A stretch of DNA of 56,023 nucleotides from positions 284,892 to 340,914 of the forward strand of contig NZ_LMCW01000023.1 in assembly GCF_001424945.1 (NCBI RefSeq). The letters run 5' to 3'. Made by a program: the position numbers and the translations under genes. The notes below the pieces were generated by a model that was not told where the DNA came from, did not search any database, and saw only the letters and a list, made by a program, of their open reading frames with translations. Source of the stretch: Rhizobium sp. Root1203. GTDB lineage: Bacteria; Pseudomonadota; Alphaproteobacteria; Rhizobiales; Rhizobiaceae. Shown here piece after piece: positions 33,540 through 41,492 of the stretch (positions are counted from its first letter, which is position 1; every line of letters starts with the position of its first letter).

Positions 33540-34469
33540 TCAGCTCCAGTCTTCGAAGAAGGCACTGCCGGCACGTGCGCGGATCTCGTGTCCGGCGCGC
33601 GTTCCAAGGGCGATCGCGTCGCGGCGATTGCCGTCGATCGTCACTGCATGCTGGTTGCGGCCGTCCGGCGTGATGATGAGGCCGGAAAAGCGGATCTGGT
33701 CGCCTTCACAGACTGCGTAGCCGCCGATCGGGGTGCGACAGGAGCCGTCGAGAGCCGCCAGAAACGCACGCTCGCACGAGGCAGCGTCGGAGGTCCTGGT
33801 GTCGTTGATCGGCGCAAGCAGCGGGTCGATGCGGGCGTCGCCGACGCGGCTTTCGATGCAGATCGCACCCTGCGCCGGCGCGGGCGGGAACGTATCGGCG
33901 TCGAGGATGTCTGTGATGACATCGACCTTGCCGAGGCGCTTCAGGCCAGCGAGCGCCAACAGTGTCGCGTCGACCTGGCCCTCCTTCAGTTTCCTCAGCC
34001 GGGTATCGACCAATCCGCGAAATGTGATCACCTTGATATCGGGGCGCATGCGGCGGATCAGCGCCTGGCGCCGCAGCGACGAGGAGCCCACGGTTGCCCC
34101 GTGCGGCAGGTCGATCAACTTCGGCGCCGTGCGGCCTATGACGGCATCGCGGATGTCTTCGCGCGGGAGGTAGGCCGAGAGGTGCAGGCCCTCGGGCAGT
34201 CTTGTCGGCATGTCCTTGGCGGAGTGCACGGCGATGTCCAGGTCGCCCGCCGCGAGCTTTTGCTCCAACTCCTCGGTGAACAGGCCCTTGCCGCCGATCT
34301 CGGCCAGCGATCGATCGGTGATCTGGTCGCCCTTGGTCGTCAGCACGACGACCTCGAACATCTCCTCCGGCAAACCATGGGCCGCCATCAGCCTGTCGCG
34401 GGCTTCGTGAGCCTGAGCAAGAGCTAGCGGGCTGCCTCTGGTGCCGATCCGGAAAGGTTTTGTTTGCAT
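33540..34469 (-). CDS. hemC: Hydroxymethylbilane synthase (porphobilinogen deaminase)
   Basis: The 309-residue enzyme polymerises four porphobilinogens to hydroxymethylbilane. Visible hallmarks are R-I-G-T-R-G-S-P-L-A-L-A-Q, D-I-A-V-H-S-A-K-D-M-P-T with the catalytic Asp, V-G-S-S-S-L-R-R-Q-A, and L-D-G-S-C-R-T-P-I-G with the Cys that binds the dipyrromethane cofactor. The start at 34469 (M-Q-T-K-P-F) is the usual one; ATG 34475, two codons upstream, is equally possible and has GGAT close by. hemC is the first gene of the block hemC-hemD-Mic60-HemY-TerB-GATase and is divergent from tsaD. Confidence 0.95.
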   Translation of the reverse strand: MQTKPFRIGTRGSPLALAQAHEARDRLMAAHGLPEEMFEVVVLTTKGDQITDRSLAEIGGKGLFTEELEQKLAAGDLDIAVHSAKDMPTRLPEGLHLSAYLPREDIRDAVIGRTAPKLIDLPHGATVGSSSLRRQALIRRMRPDIKVITFRGLVDTRLRKLKEGQVDATLLALAGLKRLGKVDVITDILDADTFPPAPAQGAICIESRVGDARIDPLLAPINDTRTSDAASCERAFLAALDGSCRTPIGGYAVCEGDQIRFSGLIITPDGRNQHAVTIDGNRRDAIALGTRAGHEIRARAGSAFFEDWS

Positions 34470-34542
34470 CCGCATTGATCCGTTGTTACCGGAGTTCCTC
34501 GTAAACAGGTTTAAGACCCATCGCAATCAACGATCAGGCTTC
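34470..34542. promoter_or_regulatory. Divergent promoter region between hemC and tsaD
   Basis: Some 70 bases separate the two starts and must contain both promoters or at least their 5' leaders. I could not pick a convincing -35/-10 pair by eye, nor a clear Irr or FNR-type operator. Confidence 0.3.
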
Positions 34543-35640
34543 ATGGTTCCCTTTCTACGCATCCTCGGCATCGAGACAAGCTGTGACGAAACCGCCGCGG
34601 CCGTTGTCGAGCGGGATGCAGACGGGGCACCAACCGTACGCTCAGACGTGGTATTGAGCCAGCTGGAAGAACACAGCGCCTTTGGCGGCGTCGTGCCCGA
34701 AATCGCAGCGCGCGCCCACGTCGAAGCGCTCGATACGCTGATCGACGAGGCATTGAAACGCGCCAATGTGTCGCTCTCCGATATCGATGCGATCGCCGCC
34801 ACCTCCGGGCCCGGCCTGATCGGCGGGTTGCTGGTCGGCCTGATGACGGGGAAGGCGATTGCCAAAGCCTCCGGCAAGCCGCTCTATGCGATCAACCACC
34901 TTGAGGGTCACGCGCTGACGGCGCGGCTGACGGACCGTCTCTCGTTCCCCTATCTGATGTTGCTGGTTTCCGGCGGCCACACGCAGCTTATCCTGGTCCG
35001 GGGTGTCGGCAACTACGAGCGCTGGGGCACGACGATCGACGATGCACTTGGCGAGGCGTTCGACAAGACTGCCAAGCTGCTCAGTCTGCCGTATCCAGGC
35101 GGTCCGGCGGTGGAGCGCGCGGCGAAGGACGGCAACCCGGATCGCTTCCTCTTTCCGCGACCGCTGGTCGGCGAGGCAAAGCTCAATTTTTCCTTTTCCG
35201 GCCTGAAGACGGCCGTGCGGCAGGCGGCGACCGATATTGCGCCGCTGACCGACCAGGATGTGGCCGATATTTGCGCCTCGTTCCAGAAGGCTGTTTCGCG
35301 GACGCTGAAGGATCGGATCGGCCGCGGGCTGGAGCGCTTCAAGGCTCAATTTCCTGATGTCGAAGGCGGAGCGGCGCTGGTCGTCGCGGGTGGCGTTGCT
35401 GCCAATCTTGAGGTGCGGGGAACCTTGCAGACGCTTTGCGACAAGAACGGTTTCCGTTTCGTTGCGCCACCCCTGAGGCTTTGCACCGACAATGCGGTGA
35501 TGATCGCCTGGGCTGGACTGGAGCGCATGGCGTCAGGCGTCGAACCCGACGATCTCGACGTACAGCCCCGTTCGCGGTGGCCGCTCGATTCCAGCGCGGA
35601 GACTCTGCTTGGCTTCGGCAAACGAGGAGCGAAGGCATGA
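34543..35640 (+). CDS. tsaD: tRNA N6-adenosine threonylcarbamoyltransferase
   Basis: The 365-residue ASKHA-fold protein has G-I-E-T-S-C-D-E-T near the start, the metal-binding H-L-E-G-H motif near residue 118, V-S-G-G-H-T-Q-L and the late V-V-A-G-G-V-A-A-N-L. With TsaB and TsaE it transfers threonylcarbamoyl to A37 of ANN-decoding tRNAs; it is essential in most bacteria. TsaB, TsaE and TsaC are not in the window. The ATG at 34543 follows CAGG; the longer frame from 34441 would lie antisense to hemC. Its stop overlaps the gpsA start as ATGA, a widely conserved gene pair. Confidence 0.95.
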   Translation: MVPFLRILGIETSCDETAAAVVERDADGAPTVRSDVVLSQLEEHSAFGGVVPEIAARAHVEALDTLIDEALKRANVSLSDIDAIAATSGPGLIGGLLVGLMTGKAIAKASGKPLYAINHLEGHALTARLTDRLSFPYLMLLVSGGHTQLILVRGVGNYERWGTTIDDALGEAFDKTAKLLSLPYPGGPAVERAAKDGNPDRFLFPRPLVGEAKLNFSFSGLKTAVRQAATDIAPLTDQDVADICASFQKAVSRTLKDRIGRGLERFKAQFPDVEGGAALVVAGGVAANLEVRGTLQTLCDKNGFRFVAPPLRLCTDNAVMIAWAGLERMASGVEPDDLDVQPRSRWPLDSSAETLLGFGKRGAKA

Positions 35641-36620
35641 GTGAGAAGATTGCGGTTGTCGGCGCGGGCGCCTTCGGCACGGCACTGGCAGCTGTCATTG
35701 CGCTGGCTGGCCGGCATGCTGTGACCTTGGTCGGGCGCGATCCCGTGCTGATGGCGGACCTGAAGGCCGAGCACCTGCACGATGCGGTTCTACCTGGCAT
35801 CGAGCTGCCCGAGGCATTGGAATTTTCCGCTGAGGCGGATGCCATCAGCGATGCGGGCATCGTGCTCTTCGCCATGCCGTCGCAGGCGCAGGCGGATGCG
35901 GCGCGACACTATTCGCCTTATCTCGCGAAGGATGCGGTCGTCGTCACCTGCGCCAAGGGTATCGAGAAAACGTCGGGCAACCTTTTGACCGACATGCTGG
36001 CGGACGCTCTGCCGGGGCATGCGATTGCGGTGCTTTCCGGCCCCGGCTTCGCGGCAGACATCGCCAAGGGGTTGCCAACCGCCATGGTGGTTGCCGCCGA
36101 AAACGCCGAGATCGCCGAGCGACTGGCACAAGCGATTTCCGGCAGGACGTTCCGTCTTTATCCTTCGTCGGATCGAATCGGCGTGCAGCTTGGCGGTGCG
36201 TTGAAGAACGTGCTCGCCATTGCTTGCGGCATCGTCGAAGGTGCCGGCATCGGCGACTCGGCACGTGCCGCCCTGATTGCGCGGGGGCTCGCAGAAATGT
36301 CGCGCTTTGTTGCCGCCAAGGGCGGACAGGCGGATACCGTGAGCGGCCTCTCCGGGCTTGGCGATCTGGTGCTGACCGCCACCAGCCATCAATCGCGCAA
36401 CCTGCGCTTCGGGATTGCGCTTGGCCGCGGCGAGACGCGTGATCCTTCGCATGGTGAACTTGTCGAAGGTGCATTTGCCGCAGCCGTCGTCTCGCGGCTG
36501 GCGAAATCGCTTGATATAGACATGCCCGTTACCGATGCCGTTTCCGCTATCATCGAGGGTAAGCTCGGCATCGCCGCAGCGATCGACCAGCTGATGACGC
36601 GCCCGATCACGACCGAATAG
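35637..36620 (+). CDS. gpsA: Glycerol-3-phosphate dehydrogenase [NAD(P)+]
   Basis: The 327-residue enzyme reduces dihydroxyacetone phosphate to sn-glycerol-3-phosphate for phospholipid synthesis. The N-terminal Rossmann motif G-A-G-A-F-G-T-A-L-A is at residues 9-18. V-L-S-G-P-G-F-A, the catalytic G-A-L-K-N-V-L-A-I-A with its Lys, and G-L-S-G-L-G-D-L follow. The ATG at 35637 overlaps tsaD by four bases, with GAGGAG and AAGG upstream. It is the second gene of a plus-strand operon that continues with YciI, EVE and methyltransferase genes. Confidence 0.95.
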   Translation: MSEKIAVVGAGAFGTALAAVIALAGRHAVTLVGRDPVLMADLKAEHLHDAVLPGIELPEALEFSAEADAISDAGIVLFAMPSQAQADAARHYSPYLAKDAVVVTCAKGIEKTSGNLLTDMLADALPGHAIAVLSGPGFAADIAKGLPTAMVVAAENAEIAERLAQAISGRTFRLYPSSDRIGVQLGGALKNVLAIACGIVEGAGIGDSARAALIARGLAEMSRFVAAKGGQADTVSGLSGLGDLVLTATSHQSRNLRFGIALGRGETRDPSHGELVEGAFAAAVVSRLAKSLDIDMPVTDAVSAIIEGKLGIAAAIDQLMTRPITTE

Positions 36621-36630
36621 GAGAACTGAC

Positions 36631-36924
36631 ATGCTTTTCGCCTTCGTTTGCAAAGACAAGCCGGGTTACCTGAACGTTCGCATGGAGGCGCGGCCCGCCC
36701 ATGTCGAGCATCTCAACAAGCTCAATGCGGAAGGCGCTCTGAAGATGGCTGGTCCGTTTCTCGATCCGGAGGGCAAGCCCTGCGGCAGCCTGGTAATCGT
36801 CGAGGCAGACACGATCGAAGCGGCGACGGCGCTTGCAGATGCCGATCCCTACACCAAGGCCGGCCTCTTCGAGAGCGTCGAGATCAAGCCGTTCAACTGG
36901 GTCTTCAACAATCCGGGAGCATGA
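36631..36924 (+). CDS. YciI-like protein
   Basis: The 97-residue protein has the ferredoxin-like YciI fold: M-L-F-A-F-V-C-K-D-K-P, R-P-A-H-V-E-H-L with the conserved His, G-P-F-L-D-P-E-G-K and A-D-P-Y-T-K-A-G-L-F. The family includes chloromuconolactone-type lyases and proteins of unknown function; the conserved His-Asp pair suggests catalysis. A GGAG Shine-Dalgarno lies seven bases before the ATG. Its stop overlaps the EVE gene by ATGA. The tsaD-gpsA-YciI-EVE order recurs in rhizobia, but no functional link is known to me. Confidence 0.88.
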   Translation: MLFAFVCKDKPGYLNVRMEARPAHVEHLNKLNAEGALKMAGPFLDPEGKPCGSLVIVEADTIEAATALADADPYTKAGLFESVEIKPFNWVFNNPGA

Positions 36925-37358
36925 GCGTGGCGCACTGGCTTTACAAATCCGAACCCGCTGCCTGGTCCTGGGAGCAGCAGAAGGCAGCCGGCGAAAAAGG
37001 CACGGAGTGGACCGGCGTTCGCAACTATCTGGCGCGCAACAACATGCGAGCGATGCAGATCGGCGACAAGGGCTTCTTCTACCACTCAAACGACGGGCTC
37101 GAAATCGTCGGCATCGTCGAGGTCTGCGCGCTGTCGCATCCCGACTCGACGGCCAAGGACGATGCCCGCTGGGACTGTGTGGACATCCGCGCCGTCCGCG
37201 ACATGCCGAAGCCCGTCACGCTGAAGGATGTGAAGGCGAGCGAGGCACTGTCGAAGATGGCGCTGGTGACGTCGATGCGGCTTTCGGTTCAGCCGGTGAC
37301 CGACGAGGAATGGCTCGAAGTCTGCCGGATGGGCGGGCTCGACAACCCGCCGCGCTGA
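36921..37358 (+). CDS. EVE domain-containing protein (PUA-like)
   Basis: The 145-residue protein is a single EVE domain: H-W-L-Y-K-S-E-P, W-T-G-V-R-N-Y-L-A-R-N-N-M and G-F-F-Y-H-S are typical of the YthC/thymocyte nuclear protein 1 type. EVE domains are PUA/YTH-like and read modified bases in DNA or RNA; some are fused to restriction systems. This stand-alone housekeeping form has unknown ligand, possibly modified RNA, which would be interesting beside tsaD. The ATG at 36921 overlaps the YciI stop, indicating coupling. The length is normal. Confidence 0.88.
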   Translation: MSVAHWLYKSEPAAWSWEQQKAAGEKGTEWTGVRNYLARNNMRAMQIGDKGFFYHSNDGLEIVGIVEVCALSHPDSTAKDDARWDCVDIRAVRDMPKPVTLKDVKASEALSKMALVTSMRLSVQPVTDEEWLEVCRMGGLDNPPR

Positions 37359-37365
37359 CCAGCCT

Positions 37366-38010
37366 TTGAAGACCGATCCGGAAACCTTCATTCGCAGCAA
37401 TACGAGCCCGATGACGCCGCCGCATGTTCCGGAAATCCGGCTGCATCTGGCGAGCGAAGCACACGAGCTGTGGCTGAAGACCGAGGACGAGTTGGCCGAA
37501 ATCGGCCTGCCGCCGCCATTCTGGGCCTTTGCGTGGGCCGGCGGGCAGGGGCTGGCGCGCTACATTCTCGACCACCCCGATATCGTCAGCGGCAAGCGCG
37601 TCGTGGATTTCGCCAGCGGTTCCGGTCTGGTGGCGATTGCAGCGAGGATGGCGGGGGCCAGCGAGGTGCTGGCCGCCGATATCGATCCGTGGACCGAAAC
37701 CGCGGTACTGCTCAATGCCGGCCTCAATGGCGTGGATCTCGGCTTCACCGGCGCAAACCTCATCGGCAGTGCGGTGGATCAGGATGTGCTGCTGGCAGGC
37801 GACGTATTTTACGACCGCGACTTCGCGGCAGTTCTGGTGCCCTGGCTCGAACGGGTTGCGGCCGATGGCGTGACTGTTCTCGTCGGCGACCCCGGGCGTG
37901 CCTACCTCCCGAAGGATTGCCTTGATGCCTGCGCGGTGTATGAGGTTCCCGTGACGCGCGCGCTTGAGGACAGCGAGGTCAAGAAGACCACCGTCTGGCG
38001 CTTCCGATAG
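37366..38010 (+). CDS. METTL20/ETFBKMT-like protein lysine methyltransferase
   Basis: This seven-beta-strand methyltransferase matches the family of human METTL20 (ETF-beta lysine methyltransferase) and its alphaproteobacterial relatives: P-P-F-W-A-F-A-W-A-G-G-Q-G-L-A-R-Y, the SAM loop V-V-D-F-A-S-G-S-G-L-V-A-I-A-A, A-A-D-I-D-P, A-G-D-V-F-Y-D, V-G-D-P-G-R and terminal T-T-V-W-R-F. A bacterial relative is reported to methylate ETF-beta and ribosomal L7/L12; here that is inference. A TTG at 37366 is taken as start because the N-terminal F-I-R-S-N-T and P-P-H-V-P-E-I-R-L-H look conserved. ATG 37411 is the alternative. It follows EVE by seven bases. Confidence 0.8.
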   Translation: MKTDPETFIRSNTSPMTPPHVPEIRLHLASEAHELWLKTEDELAEIGLPPPFWAFAWAGGQGLARYILDHPDIVSGKRVVDFASGSGLVAIAARMAGASEVLAADIDPWTETAVLLNAGLNGVDLGFTGANLIGSAVDQDVLLAGDVFYDRDFAAVLVPWLERVAADGVTVLVGDPGRAYLPKDCLDACAVYEVPVTRALEDSEVKKTTVWRFR

Positions 38011-38017
38011 CGGATGT

Positions 38018-38527
38018 TCAGGGCCTGATGACGCAGACGCCGGCCTCGTAGGAGCAGCTGTTTTTCTTGGCCGCGACGTCGATGACCTTGGCCATCGGTG
38101 CAAGCTTCACCGTCGGTTCAGATCCGTAGGAGCTGTAGCCGCTGCCGCCGACATAGGTGCCGCCGTTCGCCCCGTAAGCGAAGGATGACCCTGAATATGT
38201 GCCTCCGTACAAATCCCCCTGCGCGGGCTGGACAACGATCACGACATTGTTGCGGGCATAGTTGGTGGATGGCGAGTAGAAGCGCTTGAGCAAGCGATTG
38301 CGGTCGTGGCCGCGGCCGAAGCGGTCGTAGCTTCCCGCGAAATACCCGCCTGTGAAGTGAGCTGTCCGGTTGCCCCACCCGCCACTGTGTCCGAAGACGG
38401 AGGGGCCGTTGTGGCCGAAGCCGTGGTGGCGCTGGAACGAGCGGCCGCCGAAATCGCCGGCGGCAGCAGGCAAGGCGATGAGAGCCGCAACGGCGAGCGA
38501 AACAAGTTTCGAAGAGGTCTTCAACAT
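38018..38527 (-). CDS. Hypothetical secreted Gly/aromatic-rich protein
   Basis: The 169-residue protein has a clear signal peptide (K-T-S-S-K-L-V-S-L-A-V-A-A-L-I-A-L-P-A-A-A-G, cleavage near residue 23). The mature part is low-complexity: Gly, His, Phe, Arg and Tyr dominate to about residue 130. A short conserved-looking tail has two Cys (S-C-S-Y-E-A-G-V-C-V-I-R-P) that may form a disulfide. I do not recognise a functional family; similar small secreted proteins are common in rhizobia. A perfect CtrA-type site lies 28 bases before the ATG. It converges with the methyltransferase gene, seven bases apart. Confidence 0.75.
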   Translation of the reverse strand: MLKTSSKLVSLAVAALIALPAAAGDFGGRSFQRHHGFGHNGPSVFGHSGGWGNRTAHFTGGYFAGSYDRFGRGHDRNRLLKRFYSPSTNYARNNVVIVVQPAQGDLYGGTYSGSSFAYGANGGTYVGGSGYSSYGSEPTVKLAPMAKVIDVAAKKNSCSYEAGVCVIRP

Positions 38528-38554
38528 CGCGTCGATCTCCCGGAATTCCGATGC

Positions 38555-38570
38555 TTAACAAAACGTTAAC
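38555..38570 (+). promoter_or_regulatory. Full CtrA-type binding site (TTAA-N7-TTAAC)
   Basis: TTAA (38555-38558), seven bases, then TTAAC (38566-38570) matches the complete CtrA consensus. It lies 28 bases upstream of the minus-strand secreted-protein gene and 274 bases upstream of sdhC, so the former is the likely target. So close to the start codon, bound CtrA would overlap the expected core promoter. Confidence 0.6.
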
Positions 38571-38712
38571 GCAAAAATGCGCCAAAAGCCGCGGGATGTC
38601 CACCAAACGTTGCAAAATCATGCACGAATGCCGTCGAGTAAGGAGAACTTGATTGCTGTGGCGGTCTCGTCAAGGCGCAAATCGATTAAATTCCGACGGC
38701 ACAGCAATTATA

Positions 38713-38741
38713 CTTGTCGTTAGGGGTTTCCGTGATTAAAC
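38713..38741 (+). promoter_or_regulatory. Candidate sdhCDAB promoter
   Basis: CTTGTC (38713-38718) and TTAAAC (38736-38741) are spaced by 17 bases and resemble the rhizobial CTTGAC/CTATAT consensus in five and two to three positions respectively. It is 102 bases before the sdhC ATG. The -10 is weak. Confidence 0.3.
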
Positions 38742-38843
38742 GTCGCCATTGATGCAACGCACACATAGCTTTTTGTCAATCGTGTGGTTGCCTTTGGATG
38801 CTTCCTGGATCCAGGAGCGCAGAAAAGACGCCGCGAGGTTCTG

Positions 38844-39239
38844 ATGGCGAACGTGACAAACAATCGGCCCCTGTCGCCGCATTTGCAAATTTACAAACCA
38901 ATCCCCACCATGGTCATGTCTATCGTCCACCGTATCACCGGTGGCGCGCTCTATGTCGGAACGCTGCTGATCGCCTGGTGGCTGATCGCGGCCGCGACGG
39001 GCCAGGCCTATTACGATTGGGTCAACTGGATCCTCGGCAGCATTGTCGGCAAGCTCGTGCTGCTTGGTTACACCTGGGCGCTGCTGCACCACATGCTGGG
39101 CGGTCTGCGCCACTTCATGTGGGATCTCGGCTACGGTTTCGACAAGGAATTCTCGACCAAACTGGCCATGGCCAACATCATCGGATCGCTCTGTCTGACC
39201 GTGCTGGTCTGGGTGATCGGCTTTATCATTCGCTTCTGA
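38844..39239 (+). CDS. sdhC: Succinate dehydrogenase cytochrome b556 subunit
   Basis: The 131-residue membrane subunit has three helices and the family motifs R-P-L-S-P-H-L-Q-I-Y, S-I-V-H-R-I-T-G (quinone-site Ser and Arg) and H-H-M-L-G-G-L-R-H with the heme-ligand His. With SdhD it anchors SdhAB, binds heme b and reduces ubiquinone. The ATG at 38844 has GAGG five bases upstream; a longer frame from 38784 adds 20 charged, unconserved residues. It is the first gene of sdhCDAB. Confidence 0.95.
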   Translation: MANVTNNRPLSPHLQIYKPIPTMVMSIVHRITGGALYVGTLLIAWWLIAAATGQAYYDWVNWILGSIVGKLVLLGYTWALLHHMLGGLRHFMWDLGYGFDKEFSTKLAMANIIGSLCLTVLVWVIGFIIRF

Positions 39240-39250
39240 AGGTTGATCTC

Positions 39251-39631
39251 ATGGATATGCGTACCCCTTTGGGTAAGGTTCGCGGCCTTGGCTCGGCCAA
39301 GGAAGGAACCGATCATTTCTGGCGCCAGCGCGTAACGGCAGTCGCCAACGTGCCGCTCTTCATTTTCTTCGTCATCTTCATGATCGTTCATGCCGGCCAG
39401 CCCTATGCGGACGTGGTTCACTCTCTGTCGAACCCGTTCGTCGCCGTCGTCATGGGCCTCATGATCGTTTCCGGCATCATTCACATGAAGCTCGGCATGC
39501 AGGTCATCATCGAGGATTATGTCCACGGCGAGCTTGCCAAGCTTGGCCTGCTGATGCTGAACACCTTCTTTTCGATCCTGATGGCGGGGTTCTGTCTCTT
39601 CGCCATTCTGAAAATTGCATTCGTAGGATAA
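39251..39631 (+). CDS. sdhD: Succinate dehydrogenase hydrophobic membrane anchor subunit
   Basis: The 126-residue protein has three helices. The start M-D-M-R-T-P-L-G-K-V-R-G-L-G-S-A-K-E-G is typical of alphaproteobacterial SdhD, with His in I-I-H-M-K-L-G-M-Q as probable heme ligand and E-D-Y-V-H-G following. It completes the quinone site with SdhC. The ATG at 39251 is 11 bases after the sdhC stop; a second ATG at 39257 is possible. SdhD is poorly conserved, but position and motifs make this secure. Confidence 0.92.
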   Translation: MDMRTPLGKVRGLGSAKEGTDHFWRQRVTAVANVPLFIFFVIFMIVHAGQPYADVVHSLSNPFVAVVMGLMIVSGIIHMKLGMQVIIEDYVHGELAKLGLLMLNTFFSILMAGFCLFAILKIAFVG

Positions 39632-39638
39632 CCGTATC

Positions 39639-41480
39639 ATGGCACCGACTTCACCCGCTCAGAATGGGAAGGCCTACAAATACGTCGATCACTCGTATGA
39701 TGTGATCGTCGTCGGCGCAGGTGGCGCCGGGCTTCGCGCCACGCTCGGCATGGCCGAACAGGGTTTCCGCACGGCCTGCATCACCAAGGTATTCCCGACC
39801 CGCTCGCACACGGTCGCCGCACAGGGCGGCATCGCCGCCTCGCTGCAGAACATGACGCCGGACAGCTGGCAGTGGCACCTCTACGATACCGTCAAGGGTT
39901 CCGACTGGCTCGGCGACGTCGACGCCATGCAGTATCTGACCATGGAAGCGCCGAAGGCGGTCTATGAGCTTGAGCACTACGGCGTGCCGTTCTCGCGCAA
40001 CGAGGAAGGCAAGATCTACCAGCGGCCATTCGGCGGTCATATGCAGAACTTCGGCGAGGGCCCGCCGGTACAGCGCACCTGCGCCGTCGCCGACCGTACC
40101 GGCCATGCCATCCTGCACACGCTCTACGGCCAGTCACTGCGAAACAACGCAGAATTCTTCATCGAATACTTCGCGCTAGACCTGATCATGTCGGACGACG
40201 GCAGCCGCTGCACCGGCGTCGTCGCCTGGTGCCTCGACGACGGTACGATCCATCGCTTCGCAGCGAAGATGGTGGTGCTGGCGACCGGAGGCTATGGCCG
40301 CGCCTATTTCTCGGCAACGTCCGCCCATACCTGCACCGGCGACGGTGGCGGCATGGTGGCACGTGCCGGCCTGCCGCTGCAGGATATGGAATTCGTACAG
40401 TTCCATCCGACCGGCATCTACGGTTCGGGCTGTCTCATCACCGAAGGCGCGCGCGGCGAAGGCGGTTACCTCGTGAATTCCGAGGGCGAACGCTTCATGG
40501 AACGCTATGCTCCTTCGGCCAAGGATCTTGCCTCGCGCGATGTCGTTTCGCGCTGCATGACGCTGGAGATCCGTGAAGGCCGCGGCGTCGGCAAGGCCAA
40601 GGACCACATCTTCCTGCATCTCGACCACCTCGATCCGGCCGTTCTGCACGAGCGCCTGCCTGGTATTTCCGAGAGCGCCAAGATCTTTGCGGGCGTCGAT
40701 GTGACGCGCGAGCCGATCCCGGTTCTGCCAACCGTCCACTACAACATGGGTGGTATTCCGACCAACTACTGGGGTGAAGTGCTGAACGCCGACAGCAGCA
40801 ATCCGGAGCGGATCATTCCGGGCCTGATGGCTGTGGGCGAAGCCGGTTGCGCCTCGGTGCACGGCGCCAACCGCCTCGGCTCCAACTCGCTGATCGACCT
40901 CGTGGTCTTCGGTCGGGCCGCTGCCATCCGCGCCGGCGAGGTCATCGACCGGGCATCGCCGGTTCCGCACCTGAACGTTGCGGCCTGCGACAAGATCATG
41001 GATCGCTTCGACAGCCTGCGCCACGCCAGCGGCGGTACGCCAACGGCGGTGCTGCGCGAGAAGATGCAGCGCGCCATGCAGGAAGACGCGGCCGTGTTCC
41101 GTACGCAGGAATCGCTCGAATCCGGCTGCCAGCGTATTTCTGCCATCTGGCAGGAAATGCGCGACATCAAGGTCACCGACCGTTCGATGATCTGGAATTC
41201 CGACCTCGTGGAAACGCTGGAGCTGCAGAACCTGATGGCCAATGCCATCACGACGATCTATGGCGCCGAAGCCCGCAAGGAGAGCCGCGGCTCGCATGCC
41301 CGCGAGGACTATACGGAAGGCGCATTCGCCGGCCGCGACGACGTCAACTGGCGCAAGCACACGCTTGCCTGGGTCAACGACGCCGGCGACGTCAAGCTCG
41401 ACTACCGCCCGGTTCACACCGAGCTCATTGCAGAGGGCATCGATCCCCAGAAGATCGCGCCCAAGGCTCGCGTGTACTAA
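39639..41480 (+). CDS. sdhA: Succinate dehydrogenase flavoprotein subunit
   Basis: The 613-residue subunit oxidises succinate to fumarate. It has the FAD-binding V-V-G-A-G-G-A-G-L (about 34), R-S-H-T-V-A-A-Q-G-G with His57 for covalent FAD, and Q-F-H-P-T-G. The substrate-site segment M-G-G-I-P-T-N and the catalytic Arg region V-H-G-A-N-R-L-G-S-N-S-L are also present. Length and motifs are standard. It starts seven bases after sdhD. It is cytosolic, bound to SdhB on the membrane. The SdhE flavinylation factor is not in the window. Confidence 0.97.
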   Translation: MAPTSPAQNGKAYKYVDHSYDVIVVGAGGAGLRATLGMAEQGFRTACITKVFPTRSHTVAAQGGIAASLQNMTPDSWQWHLYDTVKGSDWLGDVDAMQYLTMEAPKAVYELEHYGVPFSRNEEGKIYQRPFGGHMQNFGEGPPVQRTCAVADRTGHAILHTLYGQSLRNNAEFFIEYFALDLIMSDDGSRCTGVVAWCLDDGTIHRFAAKMVVLATGGYGRAYFSATSAHTCTGDGGGMVARAGLPLQDMEFVQFHPTGIYGSGCLITEGARGEGGYLVNSEGERFMERYAPSAKDLASRDVVSRCMTLEIREGRGVGKAKDHIFLHLDHLDPAVLHERLPGISESAKIFAGVDVTREPIPVLPTVHYNMGGIPTNYWGEVLNADSSNPERIIPGLMAVGEAGCASVHGANRLGSNSLIDLVVFGRAAAIRAGEVIDRASPVPHLNVAACDKIMDRFDSLRHASGGTPTAVLREKMQRAMQEDAAVFRTQESLESGCQRISAIWQEMRDIKVTDRSMIWNSDLVETLELQNLMANAITTIYGAEARKESRGSHAREDYTEGAFAGRDDVNWRKHTLAWVNDAGDVKLDYRPVHTELIAEGIDPQKIAPKARVY

Positions 41481-41492
41481 GAGGAACTGGAC

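Larger units (their letters stand above)
38528..38843. other. Intergenic region upstream of sdhC
   Basis: This 316-base divergent gap holds the CtrA-type site (38555-38570) near the secreted-protein gene and a candidate sdh promoter (38713-38741). GAGG at 38835-38838 is the sdhC ribosome binding site. The middle is AT-rich. No gene or structured RNA is evident. Confidence 0.6.
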
